DNA from: Allokutzneria oryzae
GTDB lineage: Bacteria; Actinomycetota; Actinomycetes; Mycobacteriales; Pseudonocardiaceae
Assembly (NCBI RefSeq): GCF_042429765.1
Contig: NZ_JBHLZU010000014.1
Coordinates: forward strand, 279,879-343,878
Length of the DNA: 64,000 bases
Direction: 5' to 3'
Part shown: positions 42,518 through 50,295 of the stretch, one piece after another
How positions within the stretch are numbered: the first letter of the stretch is position 1
Layout: every line of letters starts with the position of its first letter
The notes under the pieces: generated by a model
Databases searched by the model: none
What the model saw: only the letters and a program-made list of their open reading frames with translations
Told to the model about the DNA's origin: nothing
Program-made: the position numbers and the translations under genes

Positions 42518-42579
42518 GCCATTCGCGGGCTTATGGACGCTTTCAGGGCACTCCGGAGGTCCATAAGCCCGCGAATGGC
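42518..42579. terminator. Long hairpin between convergent genes (21-bp perfect stem)
   Basis: Arms 42518-42538 and 42559-42579 are perfect complements over 21 bp (arm begins GCCATTCGCGGGCTTATG); the loop is 20 nt. It lies between the exporter stop and the convergent methyltransferase stop, so it can terminate both. Geometry equals that of the other long hairpins in the window; the sequence differs. Confidence 0.8.
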
Positions 42580-42586
42580 CGGGGTT

Positions 42587-43180
42587 CTAGCGGGGGTGGC
42601 AGTGGTAGGCGGTCACCGGGGGCATGTTGGCCCAGACCGTTCCGCGCGGCCGAACATCGCCGAAGGTGTCCGTGAGCAGTGCGAGGAACTCGCGGCCCGC
42701 TTCGGTGCGCGCTCGGTGCACGGAGAGCAGGGTCGCGAACCACCCTTGCGGGTGCAGCGCCTTCGCCACCGCCGCGAGCACCGCACGCTGGTCCGGCGGT
42801 GGCATCACCGTCCACGGAAGCGCGCTGACCACGGCGTCGACCCGCTCGACATCGAGGTCGTCGAGGATGCGGGAGAGGTCGACCGCCGACCCCGCCACCA
42901 CTTCGACCCTGGGTGAGCTGGTGCGTCTCAGACGGGCGGCGAAGCCGTCGTTGACCTCCACCGCCAGCAGCCTGGCGGTCGGGGTGAGGGCGGCGTCGAG
43001 CTGCCTGGTGATCGCGCCGGTCCCCGCGCCGAGCTCGACGACCGCACCGAGGCCGTCCAGTGCCTCGCCGCCGAGCAGGGCCTGGCCGCAGCGGCGGGTG
43101 CTCGGCACGAACGCGCCCGTGCTCAGCGGCTTGCGCAGGGAACCGAGGACAAACGGGACGAGGTCCCAGGAGCGGCTCAT
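42587..43180 (-). CDS. SAM-dependent methyltransferase (phospholipid/rRNA adenine type)
   Basis: The 197-residue enzyme has an N-terminal substrate-capping region (SLRKPLSTGAFVPSTRR), SAM motif I VVELGAGTGAITRQL, acidic motif II AVEVND and the motif IV-like VDAVVSALPW. The pattern is that of KsgA-like folds and PmtA-type phospholipid N-methyltransferases. ATG 43180 was selected because the motif-bearing domain begins immediately; the ribosome site is weak. It is convergent with the ABC exporter and divergent from a small Tat-exported protein. Confidence 0.8.
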   Translation of the reverse strand: MSRSWDLVPFVLGSLRKPLSTGAFVPSTRRCGQALLGGEALDGLGAVVELGAGTGAITRQLDAALTPTARLLAVEVNDGFAARLRRTSSPRVEVVAGSAVDLSRILDDLDVERVDAVVSALPWTVMPPPDQRAVLAAVAKALHPQGWFATLLSVHRARTEAGREFLALLTDTFGDVRPRGTVWANMPPVTAYHCHPR

Positions 43181-43288
43181 AACTGGTTCTGTTCCCGAAT
43201 GCTTCCCTGCCGGAAACGTGGACCTGGACAGTCTCTGACGCGATTGGCACACTCCGCGCGCTCCATCCCTGCGCACTTGGAGGCCGTT

Positions 43289-43624
43289 GTGAACCGCAGA
43301 ACCATGATCCGCTCCGCCGCTGTGGCCGGAACCGCCGCCGCGCTGCCCGCGACCGCCGGCGCGAGCGCCGCCCCGCCGAACCAGTGGACCCCCGAGGAGC
43401 TCAAGGACCGCAAACGGTGCCTGGACGCCGGGCTCACCGAGGACGAGGCGGACTGCTGGCTGCTGGTGGCCCGGGCCGGCGCGAAGTTCTTCGAGCTGCC
43501 CGAGCTGCACCCGTCGACCAAGCCCGAGGTCGCGCAGGCCATCCACGTGATGCAGGACAAGCTGCTGATGCGTCCCACCTACCGCAAGTACCGCGGCTCC
43601 ACCACGCGCTACCTCAACCCCTAA
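43289..43624 (+). CDS. Small Tat-exported protein, 111 aa
   Basis: GTG 43289 follows GGAGG and begins VNRRTMIRSAAVAGTAAALP, a twin-arginine signal with a short hydrophobic core ending near ASA-AP. The mature part (about 80 residues) is acidic then basic, with ELKDRKRCLDAGLTEDEADC and a GSTTRYLNP end. Two Cys are present. I do not recognise the family. Export in folded form suggests a cofactor or disulfide-stabilised protein. Confidence 0.7.
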   Translation: MNRRTMIRSAAVAGTAAALPATAGASAAPPNQWTPEELKDRKRCLDAGLTEDEADCWLLVARAGAKFFELPELHPSTKPEVAQAIHVMQDKLLMRPTYRKYRGSTTRYLNP

Positions 43625-43676
43625 GCCCCGCCCCCGTGCCCCCGTGTGCGCGTGGGCCGGCTGGCGAGGCCGGGGT

Positions 43677-43745
43677 TTTCGCGTTTTGTCACCTTATTGC
43701 GCAAAAGAGCGCTCCCATTTCGCATCAAGGTGACAAAACGCGAAA
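43677..43745. repeat. Long inverted repeat, copy 2
   Basis: Arms 43677-43701 and 43721-43745 pair at 23 of 25 positions. The outer halves (TTTCGCGTTTTGT) are identical to copies 1 and 3; the inner part reads CACCTT where copy 1 reads AGGCTT. The loop is 19 nt with AGCGCT. It lies between the convergent Tat-protein and OhrR-like genes. Its upstream flank GGCTGGCGAGGCCGGGG matches the flank of copy 3. Confidence 0.9.
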
Positions 43746-43811
43746 CGGGGGCACGCGGGTGAAGGCGCCGGGGGGAGTGGTGAGGTGGTGTTGCCGCTTG
43801 CAGGACACGAC

Positions 43812-44249
43812 CTAGTCGGCCGCCGCGGCGATCACTCTCGTCAGGGCCTGGTGCAGGCTTTCCAGCTCGTCGAGGGGGATGCCGAGCCGTGCGACCACGG
43901 CGGGCGGGATCTTCTCGGCCTCGGCGCGGAGGTCGCGCCCGGCGGCGGTCAGGGTGACCGCGAGGCTGCGCTCGTCGCGGCTGTCCCGCTCGCGGCGCAC
44001 GAGGCCGTTCGCCTCCAGCCGCTTCAGCAGCGGTGACAGCGTTCCGGGGTCGAGCTGCAACAGGCGGCTGAGGTCCTTCACCGACAGCGGCGCGTACTGC
44101 CACAGCGCCAGCATCACCAGGTACTGCGGGTGGGTCAGCCCCATCGGCTCCAGCAGCGGCCGGTAGATCGCCACCACCGAACGCGCCGCCACCGACAGCG
44201 CGAAGCACACCTGCCGCTCCAGTTCGAGCGGGTCCGCCTGCTGAGTCAC
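43812..44249 (-). CDS. ohrR: OhrR-like MarR regulator (peroxide sensor)
   Basis: The 145-residue protein has the OhrR layout: an N-terminal reactive-Cys position in ELERQVCFALSVAARSVV (Cys near residue 16), the conserved YRPLLEPMGLTHPQYLVMLALW, recognition region LDPGTLSPLLKRLEANG and a wing DSRDERS. OhrR proteins are inactivated by organic peroxides through that Cys. The start is uncertain: GTG 44249 lies outside the operator, while ATG 44285 is inside it. No ohr peroxidase gene is adjacent; the divergent gene encodes a DUF5313 protein. Confidence 0.82.
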   Translation of the reverse strand: MTQQADPLELERQVCFALSVAARSVVAIYRPLLEPMGLTHPQYLVMLALWQYAPLSVKDLSRLLQLDPGTLSPLLKRLEANGLVRRERDSRDERSLAVTLTAAGRDLRAEAEKIPPAVVARLGIPLDELESLHQALTRVIAAAAD

Positions 44250-44262
44250 ACCGGAGACCCTA

Positions 44263-44288
44263 CCAATAGTTGGTACACTAACCATTGG
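44263..44288. promoter_or_regulatory. OhrR-type operator
   Basis: A 26-bp imperfect dyad with outer arms CCAAT/ATTGG and an inner GTT...AAC centre lies between the divergent regulator and DUF5313 gene. AT-rich symmetry is unusual for this GC-rich DNA and typical of MarR/OhrR operators. One more pair (A/T) extends it to 44262-44289. Confidence 0.6.
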
Positions 44289-44332
44289 TGTGGCAAACAT
44301 GGCAACGTGCCAGTTCCATCCGAGGAGGACCC

Positions 44333-44689
44333 ATGCGGCGCCCGAACCCGGTGTTGTGGCTCTGGTACGCCTTCGGCGGGAAGCTGCCCGCGCGCTACCG
44401 CGACTGGGTGGTGCACGACCTGACCTGCCGGACCTGGTTCCTGCGGCACGTGCTCCGGTCGCTGGTGATGGTCTCCCCCGCCCTCGGGCTGATGTACCTG
44501 GTGTTCGGCGTCGCCCTGGCCGGTCCGCCGGAGGTCGTGCTGCTCGCCCTGGTGCTGGGCCTGATCGTCGGCGTCTACTACTCGCTGTCCTACGCGCCGG
44601 AGAGCGCGGACACGCGGCTCACCAAGTACGGATTCCCGCGCGGCCACGCCACCGACACCCGGAAGGCCCGTCAGGTCAGCGTGACCTGA
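44333..44689 (+). CDS. DUF5313-type membrane protein
   Basis: The 118-residue protein starts RRPNPVLWLWYAFGGKLPAR and continues HDLTCRTWFLRHVLRSL, the conserved front of DUF5313 proteins, then two membrane helices (LVMVSPALGLMYLVFGVAL and EVVLLALVLGLIVGVYY) and a polar tail. ATG 44333 has GAGGAGG upstream. Function is unknown. Placement behind a probable OhrR operator suggests expression under peroxide stress. The last 19 bp overlap the convergent MFS gene. Confidence 0.8.
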   Translation: MRRPNPVLWLWYAFGGKLPARYRDWVVHDLTCRTWFLRHVLRSLVMVSPALGLMYLVFGVALAGPPEVVLLALVLGLIVGVYYSLSYAPESADTRLTKYGFPRGHATDTRKARQVSVT

Positions 44690-45879
44690 TCGGCTTGCCC
44701 GGTCCCCGCCGCCCTGGAGCGCTCCGCCCAGCGCACGGCCGGTCCGACCGCGAGGCTGGTGACCAGGAAGACCCCGCCGAGCACCAGCCAGCCGGGCACG
44801 CCCCAGCTCAGGATCAGCGTGGTCAGCAGCAGTGGGGCGATCACCCGCGCGACCGCGAGCCCGTTGCTGAACAGGCCCTGGTACTGGCCGTGCTTGTCCG
44901 GCGGGGCCAGCGCGAAGCTGATCTCCCACGCTCCCGCCGAGTGCACCATCTCGCCGTAGGTCTGCACCCCGGCCGCGCCGAGCAGGATCAGCGCCGCCAC
45001 CCAGGCCGAGGTGTCCAGCGCGGACAACGAGAAGGCGGCGCAGGCGATGAGCAGCAGCACCCCGGCCCCGCGCATCGACCGGGCGGCGGAGCGCAGGTCG
45101 GTCACCCGCCGGGCGACGCGCACCTGGAACAGCATCACCGACGCCGTGTTGACCAGCAGGATCACCGAGACCATCCAGCTCGGCGCGTCGGTGTACTGGA
45201 CGATCCACAGCGGCGTCGCCAGGGTGATCAACGGGATGTGCAGCAACATGATCATGTTGAGCAGCGACAGCAGCGCGTACGGCCGGTCGCGCAGCACCTC
45301 CAGCTTCGGCCCGGTGCCCGGCGCGGGCGGGACCTCGGGCAGCGGCCGCAGGATCACCGCGCACACGAGGAACGTCACCGCGTCCATCGCGAAGATCGTC
45401 ATGTAGGCGGCGGCGTTGTCGAAGTACAGCGCCAGGCCGCCCAGCGCCGCGCCGACCGCGATCCCGCCGTTGACGGCGGCCTGGATGACCGCGCGGGTCC
45501 TGGTGCGCTCGGCGGGCGGGACCAGCCCGGCCAGCAGCGCCTGACGCGCGGCGGTCAGCCCGCACTGGCAGCTGGTGTACAGGCACACGGCGGCCAGGAA
45601 CGGCGCGAACGACCGCACGAACAGGAACAGGCTGATCGCCGCCGCCGTTGCCAGCGCGAGCAGGATCGCCGTGCTCCTGGGCCCGCGCCGGTCGGCGAGG
45701 TGACCGAGTGGCACCCCGACGAGGAAGCCGACCGCCCAGCCGATGGTCAGGCCGAGGCCGACCTGGGTCGGCGACAGCCCGACGACCCGGGTGAAGTACA
45801 GCGCCGAGGTCACGTAGAAGGCGCCGTCGCCGATGGAGTTGGTCAGCTGCGCCGCCGCCAGTCTTCGCATGCGCCGCAT
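44671..45879 (-). CDS. MFS exporter beside the PKS-like gene
   Basis: The 402-residue transporter has twelve hydrophobic helices and the MFS loop GHLADRRGPRSTA between helices 2 and 3. Its N-terminus RRLAAAQLTNSIGDGAFYVTS is typical of the actinobacterial drug-exporter group. ATG 45879 is 58 bp downstream of the PKS stop; longer in-frame starts would overlap the PKS end. It probably exported the polyketide or its intermediate when the cluster was functional, but nothing shows it to be defective now. Confidence 0.85.
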   Translation of the reverse strand: MRRMRRLAAAQLTNSIGDGAFYVTSALYFTRVVGLSPTQVGLGLTIGWAVGFLVGVPLGHLADRRGPRSTAILLALATAAAISLFLFVRSFAPFLAAVCLYTSCQCGLTAARQALLAGLVPPAERTRTRAVIQAAVNGGIAVGAALGGLALYFDNAAAYMTIFAMDAVTFLVCAVILRPLPEVPPAPGTGPKLEVLRDRPYALLSLLNMIMLLHIPLITLATPLWIVQYTDAPSWMVSVILLVNTASVMLFQVRVARRVTDLRSAARSMRGAGVLLLIACAAFSLSALDTSAWVAALILLGAAGVQTYGEMVHSAGAWEISFALAPPDKHGQYQGLFSNGLAVARVIAPLLLTTLILSWGVPGWLVLGGVFLVTSLAVGPAVRWAERSRAAGTGQADQVTLT

Positions 45880-45937
45880 GCTACGGAGCAGGTCTGACAA
45901 CGCCAGCGGAAAACGTTGTCCCGCAACGCTTTCGAGA

Positions 45938-48900
45938 TCAAAGACCGCCGCGGTTGCACACCGCCGCCCGTGGGCCGCGACGCGCAGCGACCGGACGGCC
46001 ACGCAGCGCTGGCGCCAGCCGCCACAGTCGCGCGTCGATCCGCGCGTCGCTCATCGCCAGCACCAGCATGTCGGTCTCGACCCCGCCCAGGGCGAGCACT
46101 CCGTCCGGGGCCGCCCCGTCGAGCGCGGCGCGGAGGTGCTCGGCGAACTGCTCGCGGTTCCACTGCCCCGCTTCCACCGACCGCACGGTGACGCCGCGCT
46201 GGGCGAGCGCGTCGCGGAGGGCCCCGCCCAACGGGCTGTCGGCGCCCGCGGCCGTGACCAGGAGCCAGGTCCCCGTCACCGGGCACTCCGATTGGCGGTT
46301 GTGGTTGTCCCACCACGAGCTCAGCGCGGGCAGCACCGCGCCGAACTCCGGATCGGGCCCGGACCGCCAGAACTCCCCCGTCGGCCGGACCGGGGTCGCC
46401 GCGCGCTGGAACGGGTAGGTCGGCAGCTCGACCGGGCGGGCCCCGGTCCCCGAGAAGAACTCCGCCCAGTCCAGCTCGACGCCCCGGTCGTGCAGCTGGG
46501 CGAGGGCGGTCACCACCGAACGGGTCTCGGTCTCGTCGGGGTGCAGCAGGGCCACCAGCGCGGTGCCCGGCGAGATCCCGACCCCGCGCTCCGGCATGGT
46601 GGTGAGCACGGCGAGGGAGCCGAGGCTCAGGCGCGGCGCCGCCCCCACCGCGCGCACCGCCTCCCGCGCGTGCCGCAGCCAGTAGTCGGGCGTGCTGATC
46701 CCCTGTCCCATGACGAGCGGGACCACCGGCTCGGCGAGCTCCAGCAGGTCGAGCACCTGGCCGAACCGCAGGAGCATCGGCGCGAGCAGCCCGCCGTGCT
46801 CGGCCCGGTCCACGTGCAGCCGCTTCGCGGGCACTCCCCTACCGGCGAACCACTCCTGGACCCGCAGGACGGCGTCCTCAGCCCCGGAGACGATCACGGA
46901 CCGCGGACCGCGGACGCCGACGACGGTGACGTCTTCCGGCAACTGGTCGCGGACGTGGTGTTCGGTACCGGAGACACAGATCATCGCTCCACCAAGCGGA
47001 AACGCCCGCAGCAGCCGGGCACGCGCCGCCACGAGCGCGCAGGCGTCGGCCAGCGAGAGCACCCCGGCGCAGTGCGCGGCGCTGACCTCGCCGACGCCCC
47101 GGCCGCCGAGCCGCGTCGGCGTGAGGCCCCAGTGCTCGGCGAGCCGGTACAGCGCGACCTCGGCGGCGAAGGTCCCGGCCTGCGCGTAGGCGGTCCGGTC
47201 CAGCCCGTCCGGTGGCTCCTCCGCGAACACCACGTCCCGCAACGGGTGGTCCAGCAACGAGTCGATCTCGGCGCACACCTCGTCGAACGCCTCGGCGAAC
47301 ACCGGGAACCCCGCGTGCAGCTCCCGGCCGAACGCGGGTGGGGCCTCGCCGGTGAAGTAGAAGCAGGGTTCCGGGGAGCCCGTGCCCCGCACGTCGAGCT
47401 CGCCCGCGGCGATGGCGGTCAGCCCGACGAGGGCCTCATGGCGGTCTCCGACGACCGAGACCCGCAACGGCAGCGCGGCGCGGGTGGTGGCCAGGGAGTA
47501 CGCCACGTCGGTGAGGCTCAGTCCGGGGTTGGCCTCCAGGTGCGCGAGGAGCCGCCGGACCTGGTCGCGCAGTCCTCCCGAGTCGGCCGCCGACACCAGC
47601 AGCGGCGTGTCCGGCAGGTCGCGGACGGCCCCTACGCGCTCCGGGGCGCCGACCGCCTCCAGGATCAGGTGCGCGCTGGTCTCGGCGCCACCGGACGTTG
47701 AGATCCCGGCCCAGCCGTGGAAACCCGACGCCAAGCGCGGCAACTCGCCGAGATCGTCCACATCGGACGGTCGAAGGCCCGCGGCACGCAGCGCTTGGGC
47801 AACGGCGCGGTGCGGAGTCGAGCCGACGGCGCTGCCCTCGATCACCGCGAGCACCCGCCGGCCGTTGCGGCGGGCGTCGGAGAAGCGCTCCAGCACCAGC
47901 GTCGTCGCACTGTCGGCTTCACCCGCTCCGCCCGCGACCGCGAGGTCGCACTCGTCGTCGCGCAGCGCCTTGGCCGCCATGTGCACGGCGACCAGCGGGC
48001 CGTCCACGTCGATCACCGGACCGCCCAGCCCGAAGGCCCGCGCGATCTGCCGGGAACCGCCGCCGAAGACGCCGGACCTGCTCTCCCGCAGGGATGTCGG
48101 GTCGATTCCGGCGAGCTCGAAGGCTTCCCACGTGAGCTCCAGCAGCGCGCGCTGCGCGTCGTCCACACCCACGGCGTCGAAGCCGAACAGCACGGCGTCG
48201 AACCCGCGCTCGTCCGCGATGCGGCTGCGGTGCGCCAGCGCCACGATCGCGATCCGGTCATCGGCGGCGTCCTGTCCGGAGTCGTCGGACACGGCGTCCC
48301 TTTCCTCCGCGCCGTCCGCGAAGTCCAACACGGCCACGAGGTGATCGGCGAGCGCCTGCGGTGTCGCGCACTCCAGGACCAACTCGGCGGACAGGTTCAG
48401 CTCGCAGTGCGCCGCGACGCGACCGGCCAGCTCCAGTGCCAGCATCGAGTCGAAACCCAGTCGAGCCAGGGGCATCATGGGCAGCACGTCGTCGGCGTCG
48501 CGGTGGCCGAGCACCGACGCGGCCTCCTCGCGCACCATCCGCAGCAGTGCCCGCCTGCGCCCCGCCGGAGAGAGCCTGGCCAACCCGCGCAGCACCAGCG
48601 ACCGCACTGTCGCGTCGGCGACGGTGTCGGCCGCGACATCGGCGGGCGGATCGCTCAGCACGACGGCCGAGCCCACCACGATCTCGCTCAGGTTCGCGTC
48701 TCCGAGCTCGACGAACACGGTGTGGCCGTCGTCGAGCAGGGAGCTGACCGCGAGCTCGAACCGCTCGGCCCGCACGAGGTTTCGGTGCCAGTACGCCGCG
48801 TCCAGCTCGGCGCCGTCGAGGACCTGGCCGGTCACCGAGGAGACGAAGCTCGTCGATGCGGAGGTCGGGGCGAGCGAGCCCAGCATCGCCAGCAGGCAGC

Positions 48901-50140
48901 CGCGGGCCTCGTCCGGATGGGGTGGCGGGAGCGCCGCGCCTTCGTCGGCGGCCAGCATCGCCAGTGCCTGGGACCGGATCGCCGCGACCCGCGCACCGTC
49001 CTCAAGGGACAGCGCGCCCGCGACCACCGCCGCCGCGACCTCGCCACCGCCGTCGCCGACGACCGCGTCGGGCAGCACCCCGGCCGCCGACCACACCTCC
49101 GCCAGCGCGACCTGCACGGCGAAGAGCACGGCCTGGTCGACGTCGATCCCCTCCGCCGAGCCTGCGAGGACCTCGAAGAGGTCCCAGTCCGTGTGGGGCC
49201 GCAACGCCTCCGCGCACTCGGCCATCCTGGCGGCGAAGACCGGGGAGCCGTCGAGCAGGTCCCTCCACTGTGGAGTGTTGTCGGAGAAGACGAACACCGC
49301 GTGCCGGTGCGGTCTCAGCGCGTGCGGGGTGACGTCGGCGAGAAGGTGCGTCGGCGGCGCGGCTGGCTCGACGGCCGGGTGGCCGCACAGCACCAGGTGG
49401 CAGTCGGCCGCGCTGACCGCGGCCACGGGGAAGCCCGCCCACTCCCCGGTCTCGTCCTGGACGCGGAGGTTCGGGCCGGGAACGGGGACGGCGCTGGGCA
49501 CCAGCTCCCGGTTGCTCACCCCGAGCACGACCTTGATCAGCCCGGCGGTCGCCGACCCGGCCGAGCCGACCGGGACCGGGGCGCTGGGCGCCGCGCCCCC
49601 GTGCAGCTCCACGTAGCCGACCTCGTCCCCCGCGATGCCCGCGCTCTCGTACGCCTCGTGCGGCGAGGTCGCGCTGCCCGCGAGCACGCAGTAGACCGGA
49701 TCCCCGTCGGCCAGCGCGGCCGAGCGGAACTTCAGCAGCACCAGGCCGCCACTGGCCGCGTCCGGCTCGGCACCGCCGGCGAGCGCGGCGACGCACTCCC
49801 CGCGCCGCATGCTCTCGGCGGCGAGGTGCACGGCGAGCAGGGCCGAGCCGACGGACTCACTGGGGCCGTACAGGCCCAGCAGGTGCGACACCTGCTCGGC
49901 CCGGCCACGGACGAACACCGCCGTGCGGCTGCCGCGGTAGCGGTCGGGGTGGATCCCCGCGTCCGCGAACGCCTCCCGCCCGAGCTCGACCACGAGGTCG
50001 TGGCCGGGCACCACGAGGACGGGGCGGGCCGTCCGACCGGCGCGCAGCTGCTCGGCGAACCGGGCAGGCCCCCGCGCCCCCGGGAACCGGCATGCCATGC
50101 CGACGACAACGATCGGATCGACGTCGGGCGGGGTCTTCAT
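45938..50140 (-). CDS. PKS-like protein with all KS and AT catalytic motifs lost, ACP intact
   Basis: The 1,400-residue protein has module order KS-AT-ACP-KS-AT-partial KR. KS1 (about 8-255) opens normally (VVVGMACRFPGA) but lacks the VDTACSSS segment; GPSESVGSALLAVHLA replaces it, and the KSNIGH region is deleted, though the His of HGTGT survives in ELHGGAAP. AT1 (about 280-500) has GDGGGE for GHSxGE. ACP (about 540-605) has LGFDSM with its Ser. KS2 (about 630-830) reads VIDVDGPLVAVHMA, again without Cys, and lacks both His motifs. AT2 (about 925-1250) has GRGVGE for GHSxGE. The C-terminus stops within a KR structural half. Strong GAGGGAGG precedes ATG 50140. Scaffold segments stay well conserved, so it is not random decay. 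Confidence 0.85.
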   Translation of the reverse strand: MKTPPDVDPIVVVGMACRFPGARGPARFAEQLRAGRTARPVLVVPGHDLVVELGREAFADAGIHPDRYRGSRTAVFVRGRAEQVSHLLGLYGPSESVGSALLAVHLAAESMRRGECVAALAGGAEPDAASGGLVLLKFRSAALADGDPVYCVLAGSATSPHEAYESAGIAGDEVGYVELHGGAAPSAPVPVGSAGSATAGLIKVVLGVSNRELVPSAVPVPGPNLRVQDETGEWAGFPVAAVSAADCHLVLCGHPAVEPAAPPTHLLADVTPHALRPHRHAVFVFSDNTPQWRDLLDGSPVFAARMAECAEALRPHTDWDLFEVLAGSAEGIDVDQAVLFAVQVALAEVWSAAGVLPDAVVGDGGGEVAAAVVAGALSLEDGARVAAIRSQALAMLAADEGAALPPPHPDEARGCLLAMLGSLAPTSASTSFVSSVTGQVLDGAELDAAYWHRNLVRAERFELAVSSLLDDGHTVFVELGDANLSEIVVGSAVVLSDPPADVAADTVADATVRSLVLRGLARLSPAGRRRALLRMVREEAASVLGHRDADDVLPMMPLARLGFDSMLALELAGRVAAHCELNLSAELVLECATPQALADHLVAVLDFADGAEERDAVSDDSGQDAADDRIAIVALAHRSRIADERGFDAVLFGFDAVGVDDAQRALLELTWEAFELAGIDPTSLRESRSGVFGGGSRQIARAFGLGGPVIDVDGPLVAVHMAAKALRDDECDLAVAGGAGEADSATTLVLERFSDARRNGRRVLAVIEGSAVGSTPHRAVAQALRAAGLRPSDVDDLGELPRLASGFHGWAGISTSGGAETSAHLILEAVGAPERVGAVRDLPDTPLLVSAADSGGLRDQVRRLLAHLEANPGLSLTDVAYSLATTRAALPLRVSVVGDRHEALVGLTAIAAGELDVRGTGSPEPCFYFTGEAPPAFGRELHAGFPVFAEAFDEVCAEIDSLLDHPLRDVVFAEEPPDGLDRTAYAQAGTFAAEVALYRLAEHWGLTPTRLGGRGVGEVSAAHCAGVLSLADACALVAARARLLRAFPLGGAMICVSGTEHHVRDQLPEDVTVVGVRGPRSVIVSGAEDAVLRVQEWFAGRGVPAKRLHVDRAEHGGLLAPMLLRFGQVLDLLELAEPVVPLVMGQGISTPDYWLRHAREAVRAVGAAPRLSLGSLAVLTTMPERGVGISPGTALVALLHPDETETRSVVTALAQLHDRGVELDWAEFFSGTGARPVELPTYPFQRAATPVRPTGEFWRSGPDPEFGAVLPALSSWWDNHNRQSECPVTGTWLLVTAAGADSPLGGALRDALAQRGVTVRSVEAGQWNREQFAEHLRAALDGAAPDGVLALGGVETDMLVLAMSDARIDARLWRLAPALRGRPVAARRGPRAAVCNRGGL

Positions 50141-50295
50141 CGGCCTCCCTCTTCCACCGGTGGCGCGCGACACCTGTGCAACCTAGGGAGGGCGGGCCCC
50201 GTGCTCCGACCCCTATCGGCCGGAAACCGCCCCCAGTTCTGGGGCGGGACCGGAAGAATTCCCGTCAATGTGGGGCAAGGGGGTTGACAACGGCC

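Noticed and set aside
45880..46002. Longer start for the MFS exporter overlapping the PKS gene
   Set aside because: The added residues are basic and non-membrane, while the family N-terminus begins at ATG 45879.
47717..50287. Long plus-strand frame opposite the PKS-like gene
   Set aside because: Low-complexity Arg/His/Gln-rich translation, no ribosome site, and the minus strand carries an unmistakable PKS pattern.
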